This document shows positions 28,840-38,026 of a DNA stretch of 64,000 bases, in pieces. The translations under genes and the position numbers were made by a program. The stretch spans positions 186,001 through 250,000 of the forward strand of contig NZ_FWWR01000017.1 in the NCBI RefSeq assembly GCF_900176115.1, in the 5' to 3' direction. Within the stretch, counting starts at the first letter, position 1. Every line of letters begins with the position of its first letter. Source of the DNA: Peptoniphilus asaccharolyticus DSM 20463. Its GTDB lineage: Bacteria > Bacillota > Clostridia > Tissierellales > Peptoniphilaceae. Under the pieces are notes generated by a model. It did not search any database. It was not told where the DNA came from and was given only the letters and a program-made list of their open reading frames with translations.

Positions 28840-29508
28840 ATGAGTAGAATAATAGGGAATAGTTGGGATGAACTGTTAGATGAACAATTTAAGAAACCAT
28901 ATTATAAGAATCTTAGGGAGTTGTTGATTGAGGAATATAAAAATTTTCAAATCTTCCCAAAGGCAGAAGATATTTTCAATGCTTTTAAAAAGACTCCTTA
29001 TGAAAATGTGAGATGTGTTATCTTAGGTCAAGATCCATACCACAATGTAAACCAAGCCGAAGGACTTTCATTTTCTGTTAAAGTTGGTCAAAAAATCCCA
29101 CCGTCTCTTGTAAATATCTACAAGGAATTAAAATCTGATTTGGGATATGAGCCGCCAACCCATGGCAGTCTTGTGAAGTGGGCTGAAAATGGAGTCTTGC
29201 TTTTAAACACGACACTGACTGTCAGAGCACATACACCTATGAGCCACTCTAAAATAGGTTGGGAAATACTCACTGATAGTGTAATAGATATACTAAATAA
29301 AAAAGAATCTCCAGTGGTGTTTATTTTGTGGGGTAGACACGCACAATCAAAAGAGAAACTTATAACCAATCCAAATCATTTGATTTTAAAAGCACCGCAT
29401 CCAAGTCCATTATCTGCCAATAGAGGATTTTTTGGTTCTAAACCATTTTCAAAGACAAATGAGTTTTTAAGAATAAATGGATGTCCGGAAATAGACTGGA
29501 GGATTTAA
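28840..29508 (+). CDS. ung: Uracil-DNA glycosylase
   Basis: A 222-aa family 1 UDG that removes uracil from DNA. VILGQDPYHN holds the catalytic Asp water-activating loop, GVLLLNTTLTV the uracil-binding Asn, and HPSPLSA the catalytic His/Leu intercalation loop. Length and order are typical. It starts 9 nt after the second trkA-like gene with AAGGAGAG, so it may be read from the same transcript. Confidence 0.96.
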   Translation: MSRIIGNSWDELLDEQFKKPYYKNLRELLIEEYKNFQIFPKAEDIFNAFKKTPYENVRCVILGQDPYHNVNQAEGLSFSVKVGQKIPPSLVNIYKELKSDLGYEPPTHGSLVKWAENGVLLLNTTLTVRAHTPMSHSKIGWEILTDSVIDILNKKESPVVFILWGRHAQSKEKLITNPNHLILKAPHPSPLSANRGFFGSKPFSKTNEFLRINGCPEIDWRI

Positions 29509-29513
29509 AGACA

Positions 29514-30281
29514 ATGGAATTTTTAAAAAGCAATTACACTGATATAACCCTTATAGATGTTGAAGGAGTGCCGATATATGTAGTCAGACCAAAGGGTGAT
29601 TTCAAAACATATAAAACCATTGTTTTTTATCATGGTTGGGGCTCAAATGCTAAAAACCAAATTTTTAGAGCAAATATCTTGGCGAGTTACGGTTACCAAG
29701 TTATACTACCTGAGGCGAGATACCATGGTGAAAGAGGAAAACTTGACTATGATGATGTAAGTGTGCTTAGAAATAGAATTTGCGAAGTGATAATGCACAA
29801 CATAGAAGAGTTTCCTAAGATATATAGATACATGGTTCAAAATTTGGGTGTGGATGAAGAAAATATAGCTGTGGGTGGTCACTCTATGGGAGCTATAACA
29901 GCTTCGGGGCTATTCACCTTTAAGCAGAGTTTGAAGGTTGCAATGTTGTTCAACGGAGTGTGCGACTGGAAATGGTTGGTAGATGCAATAACTAAAGGAG
30001 ATGTCTCATACGAGAGTATGAGGATAAATGAATTTATGTTGCAGATGAATCCTAAGGAGCATTTAGAAAATTTGGTAGATAGGGAAATGATATTATATAA
30101 CGGAGAAGATGACGATGTAATTTCACCTATTGCTCAAGAAAGTTTTTATGAAGCAGCTAAAGTTGTGTATTCAGAAAAAGAAAAATTGAGATTTACAAAG
30201 TGGGAAGCAACTTCTCATCAGTTGACTACTCAAATGTTAGAGAGTGCAATTATTGCATTAAAAGAAGAAATAAAATTTTAA
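29514..30281 (+). CDS. Alpha/beta-hydrolase (YitV/prolyl-oligopeptidase-like esterase)
   Basis: About 255 aa. YHGWGSNAKN forms the oxyanion region, GGHSMGA holds the nucleophile Ser (near 127), YNGEDDDVI the Asp and TSHQLT the His of the triad. No signal peptide, so cytoplasmic. ATG 29514 is preferred since GGAGG lies 11 nt upstream; the longer frame from 29481 would overlap ung by 28 bp without a binding site. Substrate unknown. Confidence 0.8.
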   Translation: MEFLKSNYTDITLIDVEGVPIYVVRPKGDFKTYKTIVFYHGWGSNAKNQIFRANILASYGYQVILPEARYHGERGKLDYDDVSVLRNRICEVIMHNIEEFPKIYRYMVQNLGVDEENIAVGGHSMGAITASGLFTFKQSLKVAMLFNGVCDWKWLVDAITKGDVSYESMRINEFMLQMNPKEHLENLVDREMILYNGEDDDVISPIAQESFYEAAKVVYSEKEKLRFTKWEATSHQLTTQMLESAIIALKEEIKF

Positions 30282-30305
30282 TAGGGCCTTTAAAGGACCC
30301 TATTT
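30280..30305. terminator. Convergent bidirectional terminator
   Basis: An imperfect hairpin with AATAGGG pairing to CCCTATT and an inner CTT/AAAG extension. It lies between the hydrolase gene and the minus-strand guanylate-kinase-like gene and contains the stop of the latter. Confidence 0.65.
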
Positions 30306-30830
30306 GCATGTTAATTCTATAAATTTACTTATTTCATTTGAATTGAATTCAATTGGTCTTCTGGAGTCTATAAAGAAATCGCAGTAGTTTACGAGTCCAA
30401 GTCCATCGTTAAGTCTTGCAATCACATCACACATATTGTCACCACGTTCTATCATACGCTCTCTTAGAGTCTCTGCATCCAATGTTAAACAGATGCAATA
30501 TGCACCGAGTTCTTTTAATTCTCTGACACCGTTTAAGTCTAAAACCATTACAATGTGCTCGGTTTTTGAATTTATATATTTTTCTAAACTCTGTTTTGGA
30601 ACTCCATATAAATTTCCAGAGTATTCAGTTACAGCGATTAATTTTTTTTGCTCAAGTAGGGATTGGAACTCTTCTTTTGTTTTAAAATAATAGTCCAAAC
30701 CATCTACCTCTCCATCTCGCATAGGACGAGTGGTACAAGTTATTATTCTTTTGAAATCATCTCTTTTACTTAAAATGTTTGCTTGTGTTGTCTTTCCCGA
30801 ACCTGAAGGGCCAGCAAGTATATATATCAT
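30300..30830 (-). CDS. Guanylate kinase-like protein
   Basis: A 176-aa P-loop kinase: GPSGSGKTT (residues 7-15), TCTTRPMRDGEVDGLDYYF (the GMP-binding region) and EYSGNLYGVPKQS match guanylate kinases. It is shorter than the usual 190-205 aa and the lid region (ETLRERMIERGDN) is atypical, so it could be a divergent paralogue rather than the main GMP kinase. Monocistronic, convergent with the hydrolase gene. Confidence 0.75.
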   Translation of the reverse strand: MIYILAGPSGSGKTTQANILSKRDDFKRIITCTTRPMRDGEVDGLDYYFKTKEEFQSLLEQKKLIAVTEYSGNLYGVPKQSLEKYINSKTEHIVMVLDLNGVRELKELGAYCICLTLDAETLRERMIERGDNMCDVIARLNDGLGLVNYCDFFIDSRRPIEFNSNEISKFIELTCK

Positions 30831-30911
30831 AAATTTCCTCTCTATCCTTTTAAAAAAGTATATTTTATGAAAATTTAAAAGTCAAGGCAAGGCTCAAGTT
30901 TCTATAATAAA

Positions 30912-30941
30912 AAACATTTCCGATATATTTCGGAAATGTTT
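30912..30941 (-). terminator. Terminator of the LRR protein gene
   Basis: A perfect 12-bp stem (AAACATTTCCGA with TCGGAAATGTTT) around a 6-nt loop, followed on the minus strand by TTTTTTATT. Confidence 0.85.
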
Positions 30942-30951
30942 AATAGCTTAT

Positions 30952-31542
30952 TTATTTGTTAATTATAGTAGTTGTTTCAAAAGCATCTTTGTGAAGTTCA
31001 GCAACGTTAGCAGGCACTTCTACTTCGAAGATATTATTTTTTCTAAAAGCAAACATATTGATTTTCTTTAATGAGCTTGGAAGTTCAAGTTTTTCAATCG
31101 CATTGCTATAGAAAGATGAAGTATCGATAAGTTCAAGTTTGTCATTGAACTCAATGTTTGAAATGTTGTTAAGAGCAAATGCACTAGGTCCAATGTGAGT
31201 AAGTTCAGCTGGTAATTTTATATTTGTTAATTTATTTCTGTAGAAAGCAAATCCATCGATTTTCTTAACTGAATCAGGTATAGTTATTTCAGAAATATTG
31301 TTAACACCAAATGCGTCGTAACCTATTTCTTCAACTGTTTCAGGGATTTCAAAAGTAGATAATTTTCTACGGTAGAAACAGTTTTGGCCAATCTTTCTGA
31401 TTGGAGTTCCATCTGGTCCTTCTTTAGGTATAGGCATGTGAGTTATACCTTCATTTTTAATTTTGTCTTTACCTTGTCTTGTCATTCCAACAAGAGTGTC
31501 ACCTTTGATAATAAAATCATCGAATTCAAATTGATTATCCAT
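30952..31542 (-). CDS. Leucine-rich repeat (BspA/LRR_5-type) protein
   Basis: A 196-aa protein of about five 23-residue LRR_5 repeats (pattern 'I.i.d.l..I....F..n.i..i.lP..l..I....F') spanning about residues 50-190. Such repeats form a curved solenoid for protein binding. There is no signal peptide or wall anchor, unlike typical BspA surface proteins, so it is probably cytoplasmic. GGAGG provides the binding site. Monocistronic. Confidence 0.82.
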   Translation of the reverse strand: MDNQFEFDDFIIKGDTLVGMTRQGKDKIKNEGITHMPIPKEGPDGTPIRKIGQNCFYRRKLSTFEIPETVEEIGYDAFGVNNISEITIPDSVKKIDGFAFYRNKLTNIKLPAELTHIGPSAFALNNISNIEFNDKLELIDTSSFYSNAIEKLELPSSLKKINMFAFRKNNIFEVEVPANVAELHKDAFETTTIINK

Positions 31543-31696
31543 GTAAACCTCCTAAAATATTCCATATGTAATCTCAATAAAAGTATACCACAAGGGTTAT
31601 ATTAATGAAAGGCAATAAGAAATTTAAAAGTATCTTAACTTGTATGCTATTTAACTAATTGTTATAATTTAATGCAGAAAGAAAGGTTTGAACATT

Positions 31697-32743
31697 ATGG
31701 ATACTAAAATTATAAAAGTAAAAGAGAATATCACAAAAGATCAACTTGAAGAAATAAAGAGTGTTTTTGATTCAGGTGGGTTGGTTGTGTTTCCAACAGA
31801 AACAGTATATGGCTTAGGTGCTGATGGATTAAATCCAGAAGCTTTAAAGAAAGTTTATCAAGCAAAAAATAGACCTGGAGACAATCCTCTAATTTTACAT
31901 ATTGCTGAAATTTCTCAACTTGATGGAATTGTAGAAAATATAAGCGAAGATGCAAAAAATATGATGGAGATGTTTTGGCCGGGACCATTGACTTTGATAA
32001 TGAATAGGACTGAGAACGTTCCTGATGAAGCTACAGCAGGATTAGAAACTGTAGCGGTAAGAATGCCTTCTCACGAAGTTGCAAGAGCTATACTTTCATA
32101 TTGTAAAAAACCTATTGCTGCACCTTCAGCGAATATTTCAGGGAAACCTTCAACAACATCTTTCCAAAGAGTGTTTGAAGATTTAAATGGCAAGGTTGAG
32201 GTAATAGTTGATGGAGGAAAGGCAACAGTAGGTATAGAATCAACTGTTGTAGATACAACTGTAAATCCTCCTTTGATATTAAGACCTGGCAAGGTAACTA
32301 AAGAGGACTTACAAGTAGTTGTACCGAACATAGGGATTGACGAGTCAATTATTTCAAAAGATGAATCTATAGTTCCAAAGTCACCAGGGCAAAAATATAA
32401 ACACTATGCACCAAAAGCAGAGGCATACTGTTTTGTAGGTAATTTGGATAATGTAGTAAAAGAAATTAATAAGAGAATTACTGAGCAAAAAAATAAAAAG
32501 ATAGCAGTATTGGCTACAGATGAAACTGTAGAAGGATACGAAGGAGCACATTTTTTAGCTTCACTTGGCTCAAGAGAAAACTTAGAAGAAATAGCTTCAA
32601 ATTTATTCGAAGACTTGAGAAAATGTGATGATGAAAAGGTCGATATAATTTATGTAGAGGGCTTTGAGTTAAGAGGCTTAGGAGTTAGCATTATGAACAG
32701 ACTTTTAAAAGCTTGTTCAGGTAGAGTAGTATTTGGACTTTAA
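31697..32743 (+). CDS. L-threonylcarbamoyladenylate synthase, long Sua5/YwlC form
   Basis: A 348-aa enzyme for the first step of tRNA t6A37 synthesis, making threonylcarbamoyl-AMP from Thr, bicarbonate and ATP. The YrdC/TsaC domain (about 1-205) has FPTETVYGLGADG, NRPGDNPLILHI and SANISGKPS; a linker and the C-terminal Sua5 domain (about 230-348, after GQKYKHYAPKA) follow. ATG 31697 has GAAAGG 10 nt upstream; a TTG at 31688 is too close to the binding site. Heads the run sua5-upp-tagO-mnaA. Confidence 0.92.
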   Translation: MDTKIIKVKENITKDQLEEIKSVFDSGGLVVFPTETVYGLGADGLNPEALKKVYQAKNRPGDNPLILHIAEISQLDGIVENISEDAKNMMEMFWPGPLTLIMNRTENVPDEATAGLETVAVRMPSHEVARAILSYCKKPIAAPSANISGKPSTTSFQRVFEDLNGKVEVIVDGGKATVGIESTVVDTTVNPPLILRPGKVTKEDLQVVVPNIGIDESIISKDESIVPKSPGQKYKHYAPKAEAYCFVGNLDNVVKEINKRITEQKNKKIAVLATDETVEGYEGAHFLASLGSRENLEEIASNLFEDLRKCDDEKVDIIYVEGFELRGLGVSIMNRLLKACSGRVVFGL

Positions 32744-32752
32744 GGAGGAAAT

Positions 32753-33382
32753 ATGGGGAAATTAGTAGTTACAGATCATCCATTAATACAACACAAACTT
32801 ACGATTTTAAGAGATAAAAACACTTCATCTAAAGATTTTAGACAATTAGTAACAGAAATGTCTGCGCTTATGGGATATGAAGTTACAAGAGATTTAGAAC
32901 TTAGAGATATAGAAGTGGAAACTCCTCTTGAAAAAACTATAGGCAAAGAAATTTCCGGAAAGAAGATAGGTATAGTTCCTATTTTAAGAGCGGGACTTGG
33001 AATGGTAGACGGAGTTTTATCAGTAGTGCCAGGTGCGAGAGTAGGACATATTGGTATGTATAGAGACCCTGAAAGCTTAAAGCCAGTTACTTATTATTCA
33101 AAGTTCCCTAAAGACATCGAAGAGAGAACAATTATACTTTTAGATCCAATGCTTGCAACAGGTGGTTCTCTAATAGAGGCAATTGATGAAGTTAAAAGAG
33201 CTGGAGCTACAAGCATCAGAACTCTTAACATATTAGCTGCACCAGAAGGAATAAAAGTAGTTCAAGAAGCTCATCCAGATGTTGATATATATGTTGCATC
33301 AGTAGAAAGAGAACTTAATGACCACGCATATATCTTACCAGGGCTTGGAGATGCCGGGGATAGATTATTCGGAACTAAGTAA
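32753..33382 (+). CDS. upp: Uracil phosphoribosyltransferase
   Basis: A 209-aa salvage enzyme converting uracil and PRPP to [14 protein letters not shown] is the PRPP-binding loop, ILRAGLGM lies in the active-site region and [12 protein letters not shown] is the C-terminal uracil-binding segment. Full length. AAGGAGG site, 9 nt after the sua5 stop. In Bacillus a sua5 (ywlC) gene, upp and mnaA are also close together. Confidence 0.96.
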   Translation: MGKLVVTDHPLIQHKLTILRDKNTSSKDFRQLVTEMSALMGYEVTRDLELRDIEVETPLEKTIGKEISGKKIGIVPILRAGLGMVDGVLSVVPGARVGHIGMYRDPESLKPVTYYSKFPKDIEERTIILLDPMLATGGSLIEAIDEVKRAGATSIRTLNILAAPEGIKVVQEAHPDVDIYVASVERELNDHAYILPGLGDAGDRLFGTK

Positions 33383-33394
33383 GAGGTGTCTGAT

Positions 33395-34423
33395 ATGGCG
33401 CAACTCTTAAAACCTATTGTTCTGGCGTTTTTAGTATCTCTTGTCATGACTCCGATTGTGATAAGACTTGCTAAAAAATTTGGGTTTTTAGATATACCTA
33501 AGGATGCCAGAAGAATGCACAATAAGCCAATACCACTTTCAGGTGGTGTGGCAATGTATGTTGCTATAATGATTGGTATGATAGTTTTCTTAAAATTGAA
33601 TAGAGAATTGATATGCGTCATGATAGGGGCAACTTTAATTCTCATTTCAGGGCTTATAGATGACAAGACGGACATGAGCCCTAAGATGAAACTATTGTTT
33701 CAACTTACAGCAGCACTAATATTAATAGTCGGAAATGTCAGAGTAGAATTTTTTACCAATCCATTTCCAATAGGAGAGACTGTAATATTTTTGGGAGTGC
33801 TTTCAATTCCAATAACTATATTTTGGATTGTGGGCATTACTAACACTGTTAATTTAATAGATGGAATGGATGGATTGGCGGCTGGAGTTTCACTAATCTG
33901 TTCGATTTCTCTTATGGTAATAGCAAATAAGTTTGGCTATGGCAACATGGCAATTATAGCAGCTCTTTTGGTTGGAGCGTGTGCAGGATTTTTGCCCTAT
34001 AACTTCAATCCGGCAAAGATTTTTATGGGAGATACCGGAGCTTTATTTTTAGGATTTATGCTATCTTATATATCAGTTGAAGGTATAATGAAGTCAGCCG
34101 CTGCACTAACTATTATAGTGCCGGTGTTGATACTTGGAGTGCCGGTCTTTGATACAACTTTTGCTATGATAAGAAGAAAATTAAGTGGTAAAAAAATAAT
34201 GCAAGCCGATAAAGGTCATTTACACCATAGACTTTTGGCTTTAGGGCTTACGCAAAAGCAAACTGTTCTCACACTTTATGTGATATCAATTATATTTGGG
34301 TTATTAGCCATAGTGGTAGCTAAAGTAGATGCTAAGACAGGTCTATTTATATCTGCACTTGTAATAGCCGGAATTATAGTCATGGGAATATTTAGCGGGA
34401 TGTTTAAGTCCAAGGAGGAATAA
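33395..34423 (+). CDS. Undecaprenyl-phosphate GlcNAc-1-phosphate transferase (TagO/WecA-like)
   Basis: A 342-aa polytopic membrane enzyme of glycosyltransferase family 4. DDKTDMSPKMKL, NLIDGMDGLAAG and FMGDTGALFLG carry the Mg-binding and catalytic Asp residues; HLHHRLL is the nucleotide-sugar motif. It transfers GlcNAc-1-P to the lipid carrier to start wall-glycopolymer synthesis, consistent with the adjacent UDP-GlcNAc epimerase. ATG 33395 follows AGAGGTG; the upstream GTG 33386 is part of that site. Confidence 0.92.
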   Translation: MAQLLKPIVLAFLVSLVMTPIVIRLAKKFGFLDIPKDARRMHNKPIPLSGGVAMYVAIMIGMIVFLKLNRELICVMIGATLILISGLIDDKTDMSPKMKLLFQLTAALILIVGNVRVEFFTNPFPIGETVIFLGVLSIPITIFWIVGITNTVNLIDGMDGLAAGVSLICSISLMVIANKFGYGNMAIIAALLVGACAGFLPYNFNPAKIFMGDTGALFLGFMLSYISVEGIMKSAAALTIIVPVLILGVPVFDTTFAMIRRKLSGKKIMQADKGHLHHRLLALGLTQKQTVLTLYVISIIFGLLAIVVAKVDAKTGLFISALVIAGIIVMGIFSGMFKSKEE

Positions 34424-35533
34424 ATGAAAGTAATATGTGTTTTCGGGACTAGACCTGAGGCCATAAAAATGGCACCTATAGTGTTAGAACTTAAAAAGAG
34501 AACTAATATAGAAACCATAGTTGCTGTTACTGGACAACATAGAGAGATGTTAGACCAAGTTTTGAAGATATTTAACATAGTGCCAGACTATGATATGAAT
34601 ATTTTTAAACCGGGTCAAACTCTTACAGAGATAACTGTAAATTCTCTTTTAGGCCTTGAAAAGATTTTGGATAAAGAAAAGCCGGATTTGCTTTTGACAC
34701 AAGGCGATACTACAACAGTTTTTGCATCAGCTGTTGCAGCATTCTATAAGCAAATCAAGATAGGGCACGTTGAAGCGGGACTTAGATCAGGGAATTTATA
34801 TTCACCATATCCGGAAGAAGCTAACAGAATGTTAACCGGAGTGCTTACTGACTTCCATTTTTGTCCAACAGATGGCAACAGACAAAATTTACTTAGAGAA
34901 GGCTATGATGACGAAAAAATTTATATTACAGGAAACACTGTAATAGATGCTTTAAAGATAGCTGTAAAAGAAGATTTTGTATTTGAAGACAGTGTTCTAA
35001 ACGAAATAGATTATTCTAAAAAAGTTGTGCTATTGACTTCTCATAGAAGGGAAAATATAGGACAACCTATGGAAAATATATTTAAAGCAGTAAAAGATGT
35101 AGTTAGAGAGAGGGAAAATATAGAAGTTATATTCCCGGTACACTTAAATCCAAAGGTTAGAGAAATAGCTAAGAAATATTTTGAAGATGAAGATAGAGTT
35201 CACATGATAGAACCTCTTGATTATCTTCCTTTCTCAAATCTTATGAACAAAGTTCATTTGGTGCTTACAGATTCTGGTGGAGTTCAAGAAGAAGCTCCGG
35301 CACTTGGAAAGCCTGTCTTAGTTCTTAGAGAAGAAACTGAGAGAATGGAAGGTGTAGATGCTAACACAGCAAGACTTGTTGGTACTAAGTATGAAAATGT
35401 TTATAAAAACTTTTTAGAGCTTATAGATAATCAAGAAGTTTATAATGAAATGGCTCATGCTGTAAATCCTTATGGTGATGGAACTGCTGCTGTTAAAATC
35501 ATTGATATAATTGAAAACAATTTTAGAAAGTAA
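34424..35533 (+). CDS. mnaA: UDP-N-acetylglucosamine 2-epimerase (non-hydrolysing)
   Basis: A 369-aa GT-B fold enzyme that interconverts UDP-GlcNAc and UDP-ManNAc. GTRPEAIKMAPI opens the protein; TGQHREML, LTSHRRENIG and TDSGGVQEEAP are signature segments with catalytic Glu/His/Asp residues. ATG follows the tagO stop with no gap, with AAGGAGG inside tagO. The pair would supply a ManNAc-containing teichoic-acid-like or SLH-binding secondary wall polymer; the latter is inference from the SLH protein nearby. Confidence 0.95.
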   Translation: MKVICVFGTRPEAIKMAPIVLELKKRTNIETIVAVTGQHREMLDQVLKIFNIVPDYDMNIFKPGQTLTEITVNSLLGLEKILDKEKPDLLLTQGDTTTVFASAVAAFYKQIKIGHVEAGLRSGNLYSPYPEEANRMLTGVLTDFHFCPTDGNRQNLLREGYDDEKIYITGNTVIDALKIAVKEDFVFEDSVLNEIDYSKKVVLLTSHRRENIGQPMENIFKAVKDVVRERENIEVIFPVHLNPKVREIAKKYFEDEDRVHMIEPLDYLPFSNLMNKVHLVLTDSGGVQEEAPALGKPVLVLREETERMEGVDANTARLVGTKYENVYKNFLELIDNQEVYNEMAHAVNPYGDGTAAVKIIDIIENNFRK

Positions 35534-35556
35534 AGGACTTAGGTTCTTTACTTTTT
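35527..35556 (+). terminator. Terminator after mnaA
   Basis: AAAGTAAAGGAC pairs with GTTCTTTACTTT around TTAG, followed by T. The 5' arm includes the mnaA stop codon. Confidence 0.8.
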
Positions 35557-36041
35557 AAGTGTTAAATGAGATAAAAACACAATTTTTAGTAGAATAGAAT
35601 TAAAAATAAATTAAATCTATTCTAAAAGGTGCTTTTAAAGTAGATTTATGTTAAAATCTCAATGGAAACATTTAGAATCAATTTCACATTGTGGGAAATA
35701 ATTTTAATACATTTATTGTTGATTAAAGTTTTGTAATGGGTAATATTAATATTAGCTGATAATATGCTATAAATTAACTTGGTAAAGGAATAACTAAAAA
35801 CTTCAGATAGAGTTTAAAAAAGATATTTGTAATTGCTGAAAATTTATGGCATTTATAAGTACATAGCTATAAAACATTTTGCTTTACAGCTATAAAATTT
35901 AGATTATGGAACTTTAAAAGTTTATTTGGACTTTAACTTAACATAATTGGTTAAAATTCAAGCAAAGAGCAAAAAAATAAAAAACACAAATCAATCAGGT
36001 AGCTTTAAAGTTGACCAGATTTAATTTTAGGAGGAAAATTT
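35557..36041 (+). promoter_or_regulatory. 485-bp non-coding region upstream of thl
   Basis: No ORF with a binding site is seen on either strand. It is very AT-rich. Two 10-bp direct copies of AGCTATAAAA begin 23 bp apart (35865 and 35888), and an inverted TTAAC...GTTAA pair lies near 35937-35954, about 90 bp before thl. A loose hairpin (TAGAATAGA with TCTATTCTA) lies near 35590-35625. It probably holds the thl-crt-hbd promoter and control sites, but I cannot place a convincing -35/-10 pair. Confidence 0.4.
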
Positions 36042-37226
36042 ATGACAAAAGTAGTTATTGCAAGTGCGGCAAGAACACCTGTAGGTTCTTACGGTGGGGT
36101 ATTTAAAAACGTTACAGCTGTAGAACTTGGAAAAGTAGCAGCTCAAGAAGCTATCAAGAGAGCTGGAATTGATCCTGCAACAATTGACGAAGTAATTATA
36201 GGAAACGTTCTTCAAGCTGGTCTTGGACAAAACGTTGCAAGACAAGTTTGTATAGAAGCAGGAATTCCTAAGGAAGTTCCAGCAATGACAATCAACAAGG
36301 TTTGTGGTTCAGGACTTAGAGCAATTTCACTTGCAGCTCAAATTATAAAAGCTGGAGATGCTGAAATAGTTCTTGCTGGTGGTACTGAAAATATGTCATT
36401 AGCTCCATATGTACTTGATAAAGCAAGATGGGGAGCAAGAATGGGCGACGGTAAGATGATCGACGTAATGATTAAAGATGGTCTTTGGGATGCATTCAAC
36501 AATTACCACATGGGAATCACAGCTGAAAACGTAGCTGAAGAATTTGGCATCTCAAGAGAAGAACAAGATCACCTTGCAACAGTTTCTCAAAACAGAGCTG
36601 AAGTTGCTCGTAGAGACGGAAGATTTGCTGATGAAATCGTGCCTGTAGAAATCAAAGACAGAAAAGGTAATGTAACTGTTGTAGATAGAGACGAATTTAT
36701 AAGAGACGGAGTAACTGAAGAAGCTCTTGCTAAATTAAAACCAGCTTTCAAAAAAGATGGTGGCACTGTTACAGCTGGTAACGCATCAGGAATCAACGAC
36801 GGAGCTGCTATAATGGTAGTTATGTCAGAAGAAAAAGCAAAAGAATTAGGCATTGAACCTTTAGCAACTGTTGTATCTTATGCATCAGCTGGTGTAGATC
36901 CTAAAATAATGGGTACTGGTCCAATCCCTTCTTCAAGAAAAGCTCTTGATAAAGCTGGATGGGAAGTTTCTGATCTTGATTTAATCGAAGCTAACGAAGC
37001 ATTCGCAGCACAAGCTGGCGCTGTAGCTAAAGAACTTGGATTTGATATGGAAAAGGTAAATGTAAACGGAGGAGCAATCGCTGTAGGACACCCTATCGGA
37101 GCAAGTGGAGCTAGAATTTTAACAACTTTGCTTTTCGAAATGAAGAAGAGAGACGCAAAGAAAGGTCTTGCTACTTTATGTATAGGTGGGGGACAAGGAA
37201 CAGCACTTACAGTTGAAAGAGGCTAA
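36042..37226 (+). CDS. thl: Acetyl-CoA C-acetyltransferase (thiolase)
   Basis: A 394-aa biosynthetic-type thiolase condensing two acetyl-CoA to acetoacetyl-CoA. [10 protein letters not shown] holds the nucleophile Cys (near 88), [16 protein letters not shown] the catalytic His (near 350) and CIGGGQGTA the second Cys (near 380). First of three genes for acetyl-CoA to crotonyl-CoA. TTAGGAGG site. Codon use (many GCT, GGA, CTT) looks highly expressed compared with neighbours. Confidence 0.96.
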   Translation: MTKVVIASAARTPVGSYGGVFKNVTAVELGKVAAQEAIKRAGIDPATIDEVIIGNVLQAGLGQNVARQVCIEAGIPKEVPAMTINKVCGSGLRAISLAAQIIKAGDAEIVLAGGTENMSLAPYVLDKARWGARMGDGKMIDVMIKDGLWDAFNNYHMGITAENVAEEFGISREEQDHLATVSQNRAEVARRDGRFADEIVPVEIKDRKGNVTVVDRDEFIRDGVTEEALAKLKPAFKKDGGTVTAGNASGINDGAAIMVVMSEEKAKELGIEPLATVVSYASAGVDPKIMGTGPIPSSRKALDKAGWEVSDLDLIEANEAFAAQAGAVAKELGFDMEKVNVNGGAIAVGHPIGASGARILTTLLFEMKKRDAKKGLATLCIGGGQGTALTVERG

Positions 37227-37236
37227 ATGATATAAA

Positions 37237-38016
37237 ATGGATTACAAATTTTTAAAACTTGAGAATAACGAAAATATTTTAACGCTTACAATAAATAGGG
37301 AAAAGAGCTTAAACACTCTTAATTCAGAAGTTATAAATGAACTTGACAAATGTTTTACTGAAATAGAATTATCTACAGACATAGAAGTTGTAGTTATAAC
37401 TGGAGCTGGAAAAGCTTTCGTAGCTGGAGCTGACATCTCTGAAATGGCTACTTTAAATCCTGCAGAAGCAAGTGAATTTGCTAAAAGAGGTATGGATGTA
37501 TTTTTAAAACTTGAAAAGTTAAAAATACCGGTAATTGCAGCAATAAACGGATTTGCCCTTGGGGGTGGTTGTGAGTTAGCTCTTTCTTGCGATATAAGAG
37601 TTGCTTCAACAAAAGCACTAATTGGTCAACCTGAAGTAGGCCTTGGAATAACTCCTGGTTTTGGTGGTACTCAAAGACTTGCTCGTACAGTAGGTTTAGC
37701 TAAAGCTAAAGAATTAATTTTCACAGCTGAACCTATTAAGGCTGAAAAGGCATACGAAATAGGCCTTGTATCTCACGTTGTAGAACCTGAAAATTTAATG
37801 GAACAAGCTTATGAAATAGCTAGAAAGATAACAAAGAACTCTAAGACAGCTATTAGAAACTGTAAGGAATCTATGAATACAGGTATGCAAGTAGATATCG
37901 ACACAGCTATGAATATAGAAAAGTCACTTTTCGGTCTATGCTTTGCAACTAACGATCAAAAAGAAGGAATGAACGCATTCCTTGAAAAGAGAAAACCACA
38001 ATTTCAAAACAACTAA
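37237..38016 (+). CDS. crt: Enoyl-CoA hydratase/crotonase
   Basis: A 259-aa crotonase-fold protein. AGADISEM forms part of the oxyanion hole and CoA site, NGFALGGGCELALSCD holds the first catalytic Glu region, and GQPEVGLGITPGFGGTQRL the second Glu. It hydrates crotonyl-CoA or, in this direction, dehydrates 3-hydroxybutyryl-CoA. It starts 10 nt after thl and is followed by hbd at the same spacing. Confidence 0.93.
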   Translation: MDYKFLKLENNENILTLTINREKSLNTLNSEVINELDKCFTEIELSTDIEVVVITGAGKAFVAGADISEMATLNPAEASEFAKRGMDVFLKLEKLKIPVIAAINGFALGGGCELALSCDIRVASTKALIGQPEVGLGITPGFGGTQRLARTVGLAKAKELIFTAEPIKAEKAYEIGLVSHVVEPENLMEQAYEIARKITKNSKTAIRNCKESMNTGMQVDIDTAMNIEKSLFGLCFATNDQKEGMNAFLEKRKPQFQNN

Positions 38017-38026
38017 GGAGGAAAAG

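Noticed and set aside
35930-35960. Rex redox-operator before thl
   Set aside because: The half-sites are TTAAC then GTTAA, the reverse of the order expected for Rex (GTTAA...TTAAC).
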